Part shown: positions 1 through 7,822 of the stretch, one piece after another
Layout: each line of letters begins with the position of its first letter
Position numbering within the stretch: the first letter of the stretch is position 1
Source of the DNA: an uncultured Porphyromonadaceae bacterium
GTDB lineage: Bacteria > Bacteroidota > Bacteroidia > Bacteroidales > Porphyromonadaceae
Assembly (NCBI GenBank): GCA_947253625.1
Contig: CAMYAB010000014.1
Location: 1-43,210, forward strand
Length of the DNA: 43,210 nt
Direction: 5' to 3'
Translations under genes and position numbers: made by a program
Notes under the pieces: generated by a model
What the model saw: the letters and a program-made list of their open reading frames with translations, nothing else
Databases searched by the model: none
What the model was told of the DNA's origin: nothing

Positions 1-10
1 CACTTATCGA

Positions 11-49
11 GAGACGCATAGGAGCAACCCTCCTGTGCGTCTCTTTTTT
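11..49 (+). terminator. Intrinsic terminator of an upstream gene
   Basis: A 14-bp stem (11-24 with 30-43, one G-U pair) closes a 5-base loop and is followed by six T. It would end a plus-strand transcript whose gene lies to the left of the window. Confidence 0.85.
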
Positions 50-188
50 GTCTTCTCTTTGGTAAATCATACCTACTTTGTCTAGGCTTTTATCGTTTGG
101 GTTTGCCATTTTTTTGCCCGATCATCGTCTATCCTTGTTCGTTTTCAATCCTTCCTCTAAAGTCCTTTGTGTAATGTATAGAAAAGTG

Positions 189-220
189 TTTGGTGGTGTG
201 TTTGGAAATAGCTATCTTTG
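189..220 (+). promoter_or_regulatory. Bacteroidetes promoter of the rplM-rpsI operon
   Basis: TTTG at 189-192 and TATCTTTG at 213-220 are separated by exactly 20 bases, which is the Bacteroidetes -33/-7 consensus. Transcription would start near 226, leaving a leader of about 200 nt before rplM. Confidence 0.8.
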
Positions 221-225
221 CATGC

Positions 226-428
226 CAGATTATTATCAAAACTGATAACAATTTGGGCGGATCAAGATGGACCTGCGCAGTTGTGTTGTTGCTTTCACTC
301 GAAGGTTGTCCGGCCAACGGAGTGCAAGCGATGCAGAGTTGTGTGGCTGTAGGATTAGCATACAGCATATGTGGGTGTGAAGATTTAGCCCAAGTTACTT
401 GTGTAACAAATAATACTGAAGAATTTAG
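226..428 (+). promoter_or_regulatory. Structured 5' leader of rplM-rpsI, candidate ribosomal-protein leader
   Basis: The leader between the promoter and the rplM start is about 200 nt long and folds. The main hairpin is 291-329: GCTT 291-294 with AAGC 326-329, CACTC 296-300 with GAGTG 320-324, GTTG 305-308 with CAAC 315-318, loop 309-314. Two further hairpins follow: GCTGTA 346-351 with TACAGC 361-366, and GTTAC 394-398 with GTAAC 403-407, the last only about 20 nt before the start codon. L13 operons in several phyla are autoregulated through such leaders, so binding by L13 or S9 is a reasonable inference. I cannot match it to a named RNA family from sequence alone. Confidence 0.6.
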
Positions 429-881
429 ATGGACACTCTAAGCTATAAGACGGTATCTGCCAATAAGGCTACTGTGACAAAGGAGTGGGTCGTTGTGGAT
501 GCAACGGGTCATTCTATGGGTCGTCTTTGCAGTGAAGTGGCAAAGATGCTACGTGGAAAAAACAAGGCAAACTTTACACCGCATGTGGATTGTGGTGATA
601 ACGTTATTATTATCAACGCTGACAAGGCTATTCTGACGGGAAGCAAGTGGGCTGACCGTAAGTATGTGAGATATTCGGGTTATCCCGGTGGACAGCGTTT
701 GTCGACCCCTAAGGATCTTAAGGAAAAGGGGATTTATCATCTCTACAGAAAGATGGTGCGCGGTATGTTGCCCAAGAACAGACTTGGTGATAAGCTGATC
801 AACAATCTGTACGTATATGAGGGAGCAGAGCACAAGCATGAGGCACAGACGCCGAGGCTGGTAGAAATAAGAACTAAGTAA
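429..881 (+). CDS. rplM: 50S ribosomal protein L13
   Basis: This is ribosomal protein L13 (uL13), an early-assembly protein of the large subunit that binds 23S rRNA. The 150-residue product matches the usual 140-150 length and carries the family hallmarks WVVVDATGHSMGRLCSEVA near residue 20, the FTPHVDCGDNVIIINADK segment and the MVRGMLPKN motif in the second half. The ATG at 429 gives the standard short N-terminal extension, and no purine-rich Shine-Dalgarno sequence stands in front of it, as is usual in Bacteroidetes. It is the first gene of the rplM-rpsI operon, with 14 bp to rpsI, and sits behind a long structured leader that may be the site of feedback control. Nothing is odd in the protein. 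Confidence 0.98.
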   Translation: MDTLSYKTVSANKATVTKEWVVVDATGHSMGRLCSEVAKMLRGKNKANFTPHVDCGDNVIIINADKAILTGSKWADRKYVRYSGYPGGQRLSTPKDLKEKGIYHLYRKMVRGMLPKNRLGDKLINNLYVYEGAEHKHEAQTPRLVEIRTK

Positions 882-895
882 GACTGAGACGACCT

Positions 896-1282
896 ATGGA
901 AGTAGTAAACGCACTTGGTAGAAGAAAGGCCGCTGTTGCTCGAGTATTTGTGAAGAATGGCAGTGGTAAGATTACCATCAATCATAAGGATCTTAAGGAG
1001 TTTTTCCCGAATCCTCTTTTGCAGTATGTAGTCAAGCAACCTTTGGCCAAACTAGAGGTTGAGGATAAGTACGATATTGTCATCAATGTAAACGGAGGTG
1101 GCTCTACAGGACAAAGCGAGGCTGCACGTCTCGGTATTGCCCGCGCACTTGTAAAAATCAATCCTGAAGATAAGGCAGCGTTGCGTGCCGAAGGCTTTAT
1201 GACTCGTGATCCCCGTGTTGTTGAGCGCAAGAAGCCAGGTCAGCCCAAGGCAAGAAAGAAGTTCCAGTTCTCCAAGCGTTAA
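896..1282 (+). CDS. rpsI: 30S ribosomal protein S9
   Basis: This is ribosomal protein S9 (uS9), a small-subunit head protein whose basic C-terminal tail reaches the P site and contacts tRNA. At 128 residues it has the normal size. It starts with the ALGRRKAAVARVFVK motif, carries the NGGGSTGQSEAARLGIARAL segment in the middle and the RDPRVVERKKPGQ element, and ends in the conserved SKR tripeptide. It follows rplM after 14 bp, the nearly universal L13-S9 pairing, and shares its promoter. No clear intrinsic terminator separates it from the rpsB leader, so read-through into rpsB-tsf is possible. Confidence 0.98.
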   Translation: MEVVNALGRRKAAVARVFVKNGSGKITINHKDLKEFFPNPLLQYVVKQPLAKLEVEDKYDIVINVNGGGSTGQSEAARLGIARALVKINPEDKAALRAEGFMTRDPRVVERKKPGQPKARKKFQFSKR

Positions 1283-1460
1283 TGCCTTGCGAGAGTTGCT
1301 TTTTCCTTATTTTGGGATTGAAATTAGCATGATCGTTTAGTATCTAAACCCTTTAGATGGGAGCTAAATGTGCATTTGCGCTCTCCCCTACTGAAAGGGT
1401 TGAGGACCGGACGAAATAAACTATTATATTCCCCTAACAAAGAACGTAAACGAAAGAACT
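1283..1460 (+). promoter_or_regulatory. Structured intergenic leader of rpsB-tsf
   Basis: The 178 bases between rpsI and rpsB contain a long hairpin at 1347-1401. AACCCTTT 1347-1354 pairs perfectly with AAAGGGTT 1394-1401. Inside, GG 1359-1360 pairs with CC 1385-1386, GAGC 1361-1364 with GCTC 1380-1383, and AAAT 1366-1369 with ATTT 1374-1377 around the tetraloop GTGC. No run of T follows, so it is not an ordinary terminator. Position suggests an S2-binding autoregulatory leader; this is inference. I see no full promoter consensus here. Confidence 0.55.
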
Positions 1461-2309
1461 ATGTCAGCAGTAACATTTGACGAGCTATTGGAGGCCGGCT
1501 CACACTTTGGCCACCTCACACGTAAGTGGAACCCTGCCATGGCGCCCTATATTTTCATGGAGCGCAATGGTATTCACATCATTGATCTGCACAAGACTGT
1601 CGCAAAGATTGACGAAGCTTGTGATGCACTGAGAAAGCTTGCACAGGACGGAAAAACCATCCTCTTTGTAGGTACAAAGAAGCAGGCTCAGGAGGCCATC
1701 TCTGACTTGGCTAAAGATGCCGATATGCCCTATGTTGTTGAGCGTTGGCCAGGTGGTATGCTTACCAACTTCCCGACCATTCGCAAAACGGTGAGCAAGA
1801 TGGCAAACATTGACAAAATGATCAATGACGGCACTTTTGACAACCTGTCGAAGCGTGAGAAGTTGCAGATAACACGTCAGAGAGGTAAGCTGGAGACAAA
1901 CTTTGGCTCTATTGCACAGATGCGCACTCTCCCACAAGCTATCTTTGTTGTAGATGTGATGAAGGAGCAGATTGCTGTCCGTGAGGCTCAAAGGCTTGGC
2001 ATTCCTATTTTTGCGATTGTTGATACGAACTGTGACCCGAAGGGTGTTGACTATGTAATACCCGCCAATGACGATGCCTCTAAGTCCATCGAGGTTATTG
2101 TCCGTGCATGTACTGCGGCGATCAAGGAGGGTGTGCAAGAGCGTAAAATCCAAAATGTGGATGCTGGAGAAGAGGAGGCTGAAGAAGCTCCTGTACGTCG
2201 TAGCCGCCGTCGCCAGGGCGTGACTGCCAATGTTCGCAATCTTGCTGATGAGGGTGACGATGTCACTGCTTCTGAGCAAGCTGCGATTGATGGGGAAGAC
2301 GCTGAGTGA
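1461..2309 (+). CDS. rpsB: 30S ribosomal protein S2
   Basis: This is ribosomal protein S2 (uS2), which joins the 30S subunit late and bridges head and body with S1. The N-terminal part contains the expected GSHFGHLTRKWNPAMAPYIF motif, then DGKTILFVGTKKQAQE and RWPGGMLTNFPTI, and later the nucleotide-site-like IFAIVDTNCDPKGVDYVIPANDDA segment. The first 225 residues align with a full S2; residues from about 230 to 282 form an extra tail that is first basic (RRSRRRQ) and then strongly acidic, ending in DGEDAE. Such tails are common in Bacteroidetes S2. It is followed by tsf after 55 bp, the conserved rpsB-tsf pair, and preceded by a structured leader. Confidence 0.98.
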   Translation: MSAVTFDELLEAGSHFGHLTRKWNPAMAPYIFMERNGIHIIDLHKTVAKIDEACDALRKLAQDGKTILFVGTKKQAQEAISDLAKDADMPYVVERWPGGMLTNFPTIRKTVSKMANIDKMINDGTFDNLSKREKLQITRQRGKLETNFGSIAQMRTLPQAIFVVDVMKEQIAVREAQRLGIPIFAIVDTNCDPKGVDYVIPANDDASKSIEVIVRACTAAIKEGVQERKIQNVDAGEEEAEEAPVRRSRRRQGVTANVRNLADEGDDVTASEQAAIDGEDAE

Positions 2310-2364
2310 GTAGCGTTTCTCCTGTGGAAATATTTTATTTAAGATAAGGACAAATTTATATATT

Positions 2365-3189
2365 ATGGCAATATCCATGAACGACATCAAGGCTCTTCGC
2401 ACCCTCACCGGTGCGGGCATGATGGACGTAAAGAAAGCCCTCGAGGAAGCTAATGGTGATCATGAGAAGGCTGTTGAGCTGATCCGTAAGCGTGGTCAGG
2501 CTATTGCAGCGAAGCGCTCGGAGCGTTCGGCAGAGCAAGGATGCTGCTTGGCTGCAAATGATGCAGACTTTGCTTGCATCGTGGCTGTGCAGTGTGAAAC
2601 AGACTTTGTCGCTAAGAATGAGGACTTTGTCAAAATGACTCAGGAAATACTTGCGGCAGCTTTGGAGCACAAGCCTGCTACCAAGGAGGCTCTGCTAGCT
2701 ACGACGCTCAAAAGTGGTCGCACTGTGGAGCAGGCCATTACTGACCGTTCGGGCGTGACAGGCGAGAAGATGGAGCTTGGAGCGTACGAGTTTATCAAGG
2801 CTCCTGCTACAGTAGTGTACATGCACCCGGGCAACATGCTGTCTGCAATCGTTGGTTTCAATGAAGCTGTATCTGATGATATGGGCAAAGAGATCGCCAT
2901 GCAGGTTGCATCTATGAACCCGATCGCCGTAGATGAGGCCAGTGTGCCCCAGGAGATCAAGGATCGTGAGTTGAATATTGCGATGGACAAGGCCCGTGAT
3001 GCAGGTAAGCCTGAAAACCTTTTGGAAAGGATAGCTCAGGGTAGCCTTCAGAAGTTCTACCAAGAGTTTACTCTCTTGCAACAAGCATCTATTCTTGACG
3101 GCAAGAAGAGTGTGGCTGAGCTTCTCAAGGGTGAGTCCAAGACTCTTACGGTTACAGACTTTAGGCGAGTTAACCTCAATCAGGACTAA
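2365..3189 (+). CDS. tsf: Translation elongation factor Ts
   Basis: EF-Ts is the guanine-nucleotide exchange factor that recycles EF-Tu-GDP in the cytoplasm. The N-terminal UBA-like domain (residues 1-55) has the conserved LRTLTGAGMMDVKKALEEA helix region, and the core contains the signature CETDFVAKNEDF near residue 80, the TDFVAKN loop that inserts into EF-Tu. At 274 residues it has the size usual in Bacteroidetes. The C-terminal part carries the FYQEFTLLQQ motif expected before the last helices. It follows rpsB by 55 bp and ends just before an intrinsic terminator, closing the translation gene block. Confidence 0.98.
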   Translation: MAISMNDIKALRTLTGAGMMDVKKALEEANGDHEKAVELIRKRGQAIAAKRSERSAEQGCCLAANDADFACIVAVQCETDFVAKNEDFVKMTQEILAAALEHKPATKEALLATTLKSGRTVEQAITDRSGVTGEKMELGAYEFIKAPATVVYMHPGNMLSAIVGFNEAVSDDMGKEIAMQVASMNPIAVDEASVPQEIKDRELNIAMDKARDAGKPENLLERIAQGSLQKFYQEFTLLQQASILDGKKSVAELLKGESKTLTVTDFRRVNLNQD

Positions 3190-3218
3190 TCTCTCCTATT
3201 ACAAGATCTGAAATACGA

Positions 3219-3253
3219 GACGAGGTCGCTCTAGGGCGACTTCGTCTTTTTTT
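3219..3253 (+). terminator. Terminator of rpsB-tsf
   Basis: An 11-bp stem (3219-3229 with 3236-3246, one G-U pair), a 6-base loop and a run of seven T form a strong intrinsic terminator 29 bp after tsf. Confidence 0.9.
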
Positions 3254-3334
3254 GTATCCCTAGACTTTGATGTTCAGCCCCGTGTACTTGGACTTTTGAG
3301 CGAATGTGTCCGCGTGGTTCGTTGTATGTTAAAA

Positions 3335-3365
3335 TTGGCTATCTCTCATATAATTAGTATTTTTG
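3335..3365 (+). promoter_or_regulatory. Promoter of glgP
   Basis: TTG at 3335-3337 and TATTTTTG at 3358-3365 are 20 bases apart, matching the Bacteroidetes consensus. The expected start near 3371 lies inside the longest upstream reading frame of glgP, which argues for the ATG at 3413. Confidence 0.7.
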
Positions 3366-3412
3366 TATTCTTAGCGGTAGTATGTATTCAACAGAATTTC
3401 TCTTACGATAAG

Positions 3413-5989
3413 ATGATCCAAAGTAATAATCCTAATCAGCCGATGTGGCGTGATGTGTACACCTATTCCAAGCTTCCGGCTTCGCTATTCAAACTTGAGG
3501 AGCTCTCAAACAACCTTTGGTGGGTTTGGAATAAGAAGGCTCGTGACCTCTTTATCAACCTAAATCGCGATGTGTGGCACTCCTCCTTGGGTAATCCCAT
3601 GCTTGTGCTTTCGTCTCTGACCCAAAAGCAGATAAGTGACATCGCCCAAGACCAGTCCTTTATGCAACGACTGGATGAGGTATATGCTGAGTTCCGTGCC
3701 TATCTGGATGCTCCGATGCGCCCAAATACTCCCAGTGTGGCCTATTTTTGTATGGAGTATGGTCTTACCAATATCCTCAAGATCTACTCTGGTGGTTTGG
3801 GAGTTTTGGCTGGGGACTATATCAAGGAGGCCAGTGACTCTCATGTCGATATGGTTGGCGTCGGTTTTCTTTACCGATTTGGCTACTTCGATCAAGTGAT
3901 TACGGCTGATGGACAGCAGGTGGCCAACTATCAGGCTCAGCAGTTCAAAAATCTTCCGATCACTCAGGTAACCAATCCCGATGGCTCTCCTATGATACTA
4001 GAGGTGCCCTTTAGTGACCATATTGTGTACAGCAATATTTGGCGAGTGGATGTGGGGCGTGTACCACTGTATCTGATGGATACAGACATAGATAAGAATA
4101 GTGAGTATGATCGCTCAATCACTCACATGCTCTATGGTGGGGATTGGGAAAACCGCATGAAGCAGGAGTATATGCTCGGTGTGGGCGGTGTCCTTATGCT
4201 AGAAAAGCTAGGTATACACCAAGAAGTCTATCATGCAAATGAGGGTCATGCCGCCTTGATGAACCTTCAGCGCTTGGCTATGTTGGTTGAGACGAAAGGG
4301 CTTGACCTCGACACGGCCTTGGAGGTTGTGCGAGCCTCTTCGCTCTACACGGTGCACACGCCTGTCCCTGCAGGGCATGACTACTTCGATGAGGGACTTT
4401 TTGGGAAGTATAATCACCACTTTGCGGATCGTCTGGGTATCTCCTTTCAGTCCTTGGTGGATATGGGACGCGAAAATCCCGGAACGGATGAGAAGTTTTC
4501 CATGAGTGTTTTTGCACTCAACACCTGTGGTGCTGCCAATGGCGTTAGCAAGTTGCACGGCCTTGTGTCTCAGCGTATGTTTGCTCCTGTCTGGAAAGGG
4601 TATCTTCCCGAGGAGTTGCATGTTGGCTATGTCACCAACGGTGTGCATGCCCCCACATGGCGTGCCTACCAGTGGGATGACTTTATCAAAAAGTACATTT
4701 CGCCAAACATCGATCAGGACCAAGCAAAGGAGGAGGTATGGTCTAGGATTAATGAGGTCCCCGATGAGGAGATCTGGCGTATGCGCCACGTGATGAAAGA
4801 GCGGTTGGTTCGCTACTTGCGTGAAAACTACCTTTCCAGCCTTGAGCGTGAAAATACGGATCCCTCTTCGGTCATCAAAATCATCGATGACCTCAACCCC
4901 GATGCGTTGCTTATCGGATTTGGACGGCGTTTTGCGACCTACAAGCGTGCCCACCTACTCTTCACAGACCTAGATCGACTGTCCAAGATTGTCAATAACC
5001 CCGACTTCCCGGTACAATTCATTTTCACCGGCAAGGCGCATCCGGCTGACGGGGGCGGACAGGGGCTGATCAAGCACATCATTGAGATCTCCAAGCGTCC
5101 GGAGTTTTCTGGAAAGATCCTATTTATCGAAAACTACGATATCCAGGTCGCACAAAACCTTATAGCCGGTGTAGACGTATGGCTCAACACCCCCACCAGA
5201 CCCCTCGAAGCATCCGGCACCTCCGGAATGAAGGCCCTAATGAATGGCGTCCTCAACTACTCAGTACTGGATGGCTGGTGGTATGAGGGTTATGTCGAGG
5301 GTGGGGGCTGGGCCCTGACGGACAAACGCTCGTATACTGATCAGACACTACAGGATCGACTTGATGCGGCTACAATCTATCGCACATTGGAGGAGGAGAT
5401 CATCCCTTGCTACTTCCGTCGAAACGATGGGGAGGACTATCCAAAGGATTGGGTGGCTGCAATCAAAGTGTCAATGTCCAAAATCCTGCCCCACTTTACC
5501 ATGAAGCGCATGATGGATCAGTACGTTGATCGCTTTTATGCACCACTAAACAAGCGAGCGCAGCAGTTGGTAATGGACAACTATGCCCAAGCTCATGAGA
5601 TCGTGGCTTGGAAGCGCGCTGTGGCTGAAAAGTGGGATCAGCTTGAGGTACTACATGTCGACCTAAGGTCCGATGATGCGCAGCTCAACCACTTCCGAAT
5701 CGGAGAGGAGCTGACCATGAATATTGAGCTTGACCTGCATCAATTGGCCTGTGATCTAAAAGTGGAGATCATTGTGGCAGAAGAGAATCCCAGCACCAAG
5801 CAGCTTTCTTTTGTCTACTCGATACCCTTTGGGCTCACCTTTACAGATGGCACTCGACGGACTTATACCCTAAAGCATACTGTGGACTATCCTGGTGTGC
5901 AAAAGGTTGCAGTTCGGATCACGCCTACCCACCCACTCCTGCCTCACGGAATGGACTTTGGGTACATGAAGTGGGTACCCATCTTCTGA
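3413..5989 (+). CDS. glgP: Alpha-glucan (glycogen) phosphorylase, DUF3417 type
   Basis: This enzyme splits alpha-1,4-glucan with phosphate to release glucose 1-phosphate in the cytoplasm, feeding stored glycogen into glycolysis. The 858-residue protein belongs to glycosyltransferase family 35 in its short form: residues 1-110 are the DUF3417 domain (NNLWWVWNKKARDLF), followed by the catalytic core with ICGGLG-like IYSGGLGVLAGDY, the YHANEGHAAL segment, FGRRFATYKRAHL, and EASGTSGMKALMNGV, whose lysine binds pyridoxal phosphate. A longer frame begins at TTG 3296, but a good promoter (3335-3365) lies inside that extension and its residues are hydrophobic and unlike the family, so ATG 3413 is preferred. 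It is a single-gene unit with promoter and terminator. Confidence 0.95.
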   Translation: MIQSNNPNQPMWRDVYTYSKLPASLFKLEELSNNLWWVWNKKARDLFINLNRDVWHSSLGNPMLVLSSLTQKQISDIAQDQSFMQRLDEVYAEFRAYLDAPMRPNTPSVAYFCMEYGLTNILKIYSGGLGVLAGDYIKEASDSHVDMVGVGFLYRFGYFDQVITADGQQVANYQAQQFKNLPITQVTNPDGSPMILEVPFSDHIVYSNIWRVDVGRVPLYLMDTDIDKNSEYDRSITHMLYGGDWENRMKQEYMLGVGGVLMLEKLGIHQEVYHANEGHAALMNLQRLAMLVETKGLDLDTALEVVRASSLYTVHTPVPAGHDYFDEGLFGKYNHHFADRLGISFQSLVDMGRENPGTDEKFSMSVFALNTCGAANGVSKLHGLVSQRMFAPVWKGYLPEELHVGYVTNGVHAPTWRAYQWDDFIKKYISPNIDQDQAKEEVWSRINEVPDEEIWRMRHVMKERLVRYLRENYLSSLERENTDPSSVIKIIDDLNPDALLIGFGRRFATYKRAHLLFTDLDRLSKIVNNPDFPVQFIFTGKAHPADGGGQGLIKHIIEISKRPEFSGKILFIENYDIQVAQNLIAGVDVWLNTPTRPLEASGTSGMKALMNGVLNYSVLDGWWYEGYVEGGGWALTDKRSYTDQTLQDRLDAATIYRTLEEEIIPCYFRRNDGEDYPKDWVAAIKVSMSKILPHFTMKRMMDQYVDRFYAPLNKRAQQLVMDNYAQAHEIVAWKRAVAEKWDQLEVLHVDLRSDDAQLNHFRIGEELTMNIELDLHQLACDLKVEIIVAEENPSTKQLSFVYSIPFGLTFTDGTRRTYTLKHTVDYPGVQKVAVRITPTHPLLPHGMDFGYMKWVPIF

Positions 5990-6015
5990 GAGACTGGGTT
6001 ACCCTAAAACAAAGC

Positions 6016-6059
6016 GAAGGAGGATGTGTTGGAACACCAATACATCCTCCTTCTTTTTT
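6016..6059 (+). terminator. Terminator of glgP
   Basis: A 12-bp perfect stem (6016-6027 with 6042-6053) is prolonged by an inner TTGG/CCAA stem with loop AACA and followed by a T run. It lies between the convergent glgP and the lipoprotein gene. The minus strand has only a weak T-rich tail, so it mainly serves glgP. Confidence 0.9.
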
Positions 6060-6158
6060 ACTTTGCCGAGCCCCAAAATCCACGGTCAAGGCCGTTGCAC
6101 GGTGGCAATCAGCTCCTTATTTTCGGACTTCGGGCTTGGTTACATTTCTAATAGATCT

Positions 6159-7727
6159 TTAGAGCGAATGTTCAGCAAAAATGATAGTCGGTTTGCTAAT
6201 CCCAAGCCCAACGTTCCCCGGGAACAACTGGCTGTCGTACTTGATGAACCGGTCGTACTCCTCCATATCGCACTGTCCGATCGAGGTGATCTTGAGGTGG
6301 TACATGTAGAGAGTGTTTCGGACGACTGAGAAGCGTCCGTCTGCATTCCTTTTGGCGAGTTGTTGGTCACTAAAGTGCCGTATCGGCAGGACCTTGTAGC
6401 TCAGCCCTCTCTGGTAGTACTCAATCACCTCGGATCGATAGTTGTGCATCGGGAACTTGAGTGAGGCGGATTTGTTGATATCCTCCGGTCTCGCTTTCGT
6501 TGCGGTTGCGGTCAGTTCCTTACCAGCTTGTATGATCAGTTTTTCGGTAGCAGATGGGGTCCTTTCGGCAATTGCGTTGGCGTACGCTGTCCTAAAGGTC
6601 CTATTGGTGTAGTAGCTTTTGCCGACTTTCATCCAGCCGTAATTGAGGTCGTTTTGTGCCTGAGCGTATTGGAGATCTTGGTCAAAGTCGCTTTGGATCT
6701 CCTTGGGTACGACGGGCACTTGGATGATCAGCCGTGTAGCGGTGTAGGTATTTACATCACTTCCGGCCAGTGTGTTTTCCGGTATTGGCATGATCCAGTT
6801 ATCCTTGTCCTTGTCTCCCATACCGAATCTGTGCCTATTGTCCCATCCATTTAGTAGATTGTAGTAGACAAAGTTTTGGCTGAGTACCGTCTTCTCCTCA
6901 CCCAGGCCACTGTACGGCAGAGATTGTGGGATCTTTACCTTGGTCTGGTCATCGAGTGTGATCTCCGAGTATTGTGGATTGGGAACGACGGAGTTTCGTT
7001 GCGCATCTGCATAGACGATGCACATGCTCCCCTCCGGTATGTAAAATTTGGGGTCCTTCAGGTCCTCATCTACTTTCATATAGACCATCGCTGTGAGAGC
7101 CTTCAGCGTAGGGCTTTCGATCCTGAAGAGCTGTGCACTTAGTGCGCTTTTTAGCTGTTTTTCTTGGATGACGAGTGGGGATTCTATATTGGAGTATATA
7201 GAGTAGATGATACTTTGGTCTGCTCTTTCCGAGAAGTCAAGCCGGATGGGCTTGCTGAGTTCGTCGTAGCTTTTCCCAACTGCTGTCGCCTCTTTCAGCG
7301 CAGCAGTTGGTGATAAGAAAAAGAGCACCGAGTAGTTCCCTACCTCTATTTTTTCAGTCTGTTTCACTTCGAGCCTTCCGGTCTCAAAGTCAAAGTTGAG
7401 TAGATCCTTTCCAGCTGCTTTTCCCTTTAGGATATTTATCTGACGGTCAAAGGTGTAGGCAACACTTTTGGGCTGCCCGGTATCGTCATTGGCATACAGG
7501 ACGATCCTCAGATCCTTTACGGCTATTGTTTTCTTCATATCCAGCTCCTGAGGAGTGGTTGCCCTGAGGTACGTCGGTAGCTCCCCTATTGTGGTGGCAA
7601 AAGAGACGGTCACCAGCTCCTCCGTCTCTGGAGTAGGGATCGATCGCTTGAGCTCAACCCTTTGGGAGCATGCAGCTGCTATCATGAGGCACAGCATGCA
7701 GGGTAGTGTGAAAATGTATTTTTTCAT
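6159..7727 (-). CDS. Type V pilin-like lipoprotein (FimA/Mfa1 family fimbrilin)
   Basis: The 522-residue product has a lipoprotein signal peptide: MKKYIF, a hydrophobic stretch and a lipobox AAAC with Cys at residue 20, so it should be exported and lipidated. The C-terminal part contains VVRNTLYMYHLKITSIG, the pattern seen near the end of Bacteroidales Mfa1/FimA fimbrilins, and IAVKDLRIVLYAND about residues 65-80 looks like the first strand of the N-terminal pilin domain. An arginine-alanine pair (YLRATT, Arg about 55) stands just before that strand, where fimbrilin precursors are cut by an arginine-specific protease; this is inference. A GTG start 30 bp upstream lies inside a hairpin and is less likely than ATG 7727. 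It follows gdhA on the same strand. No anchor, tip or usher-like partner gene is nearby, so a shaft, tip or non-pilus adhesin role cannot be told apart. Confidence 0.65.
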   Translation of the reverse strand: MKKYIFTLPCMLCLMIAAACSQRVELKRSIPTPETEELVTVSFATTIGELPTYLRATTPQELDMKKTIAVKDLRIVLYANDDTGQPKSVAYTFDRQINILKGKAAGKDLLNFDFETGRLEVKQTEKIEVGNYSVLFFLSPTAALKEATAVGKSYDELSKPIRLDFSERADQSIIYSIYSNIESPLVIQEKQLKSALSAQLFRIESPTLKALTAMVYMKVDEDLKDPKFYIPEGSMCIVYADAQRNSVVPNPQYSEITLDDQTKVKIPQSLPYSGLGEEKTVLSQNFVYYNLLNGWDNRHRFGMGDKDKDNWIMPIPENTLAGSDVNTYTATRLIIQVPVVPKEIQSDFDQDLQYAQAQNDLNYGWMKVGKSYYTNRTFRTAYANAIAERTPSATEKLIIQAGKELTATATKARPEDINKSASLKFPMHNYRSEVIEYYQRGLSYKVLPIRHFSDQQLAKRNADGRFSVVRNTLYMYHLKITSIGQCDMEEYDRFIKYDSQLFPGNVGLGISKPTIIFAEHSL

Positions 7728-7744
7728 ATAGGTAAATATAACTG

Positions 7745-7788
7745 AGCGGTGCCCCACCGCAGGCTATTGCCGGCAATGGGACACCGCT
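7745..7788 (-). promoter_or_regulatory. Hairpin between gdhA and the pilin-like gene
   Basis: AGCGGTG 7745-7751 pairs with CACCGCT 7782-7788, CCC 7753-7755 with GGG 7778-7780, and a 12-base palindrome fills the loop (7766-7777). No T run follows on either strand, so it may be a partial terminator, an RNA-stability element or a processing site after gdhA. It ends about 17 bp before the start codon of the downstream gene. Confidence 0.5.
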
Positions 7789-7822
7789 TGTTGGTTTAGG
7801 GTATTCTCTTTACTTCGGTCAT

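Noticed and set aside
190..441. Plus-strand 83-codon frame upstream of rplM
   Set aside because: It overlaps the promoter -7 region and the structured leader, runs into rplM in another frame, and its sequence shows no protein family features.
1500..2420. Minus-strand 306-codon frame opposite rpsB
   Set aside because: It is a shadow of rpsB; the plus-strand protein matches S2 throughout and the minus-strand product resembles nothing.
4208..4954. Minus-strand 248-codon frame inside glgP
   Set aside because: It is a shadow of a well conserved phosphorylase with no family features of its own.
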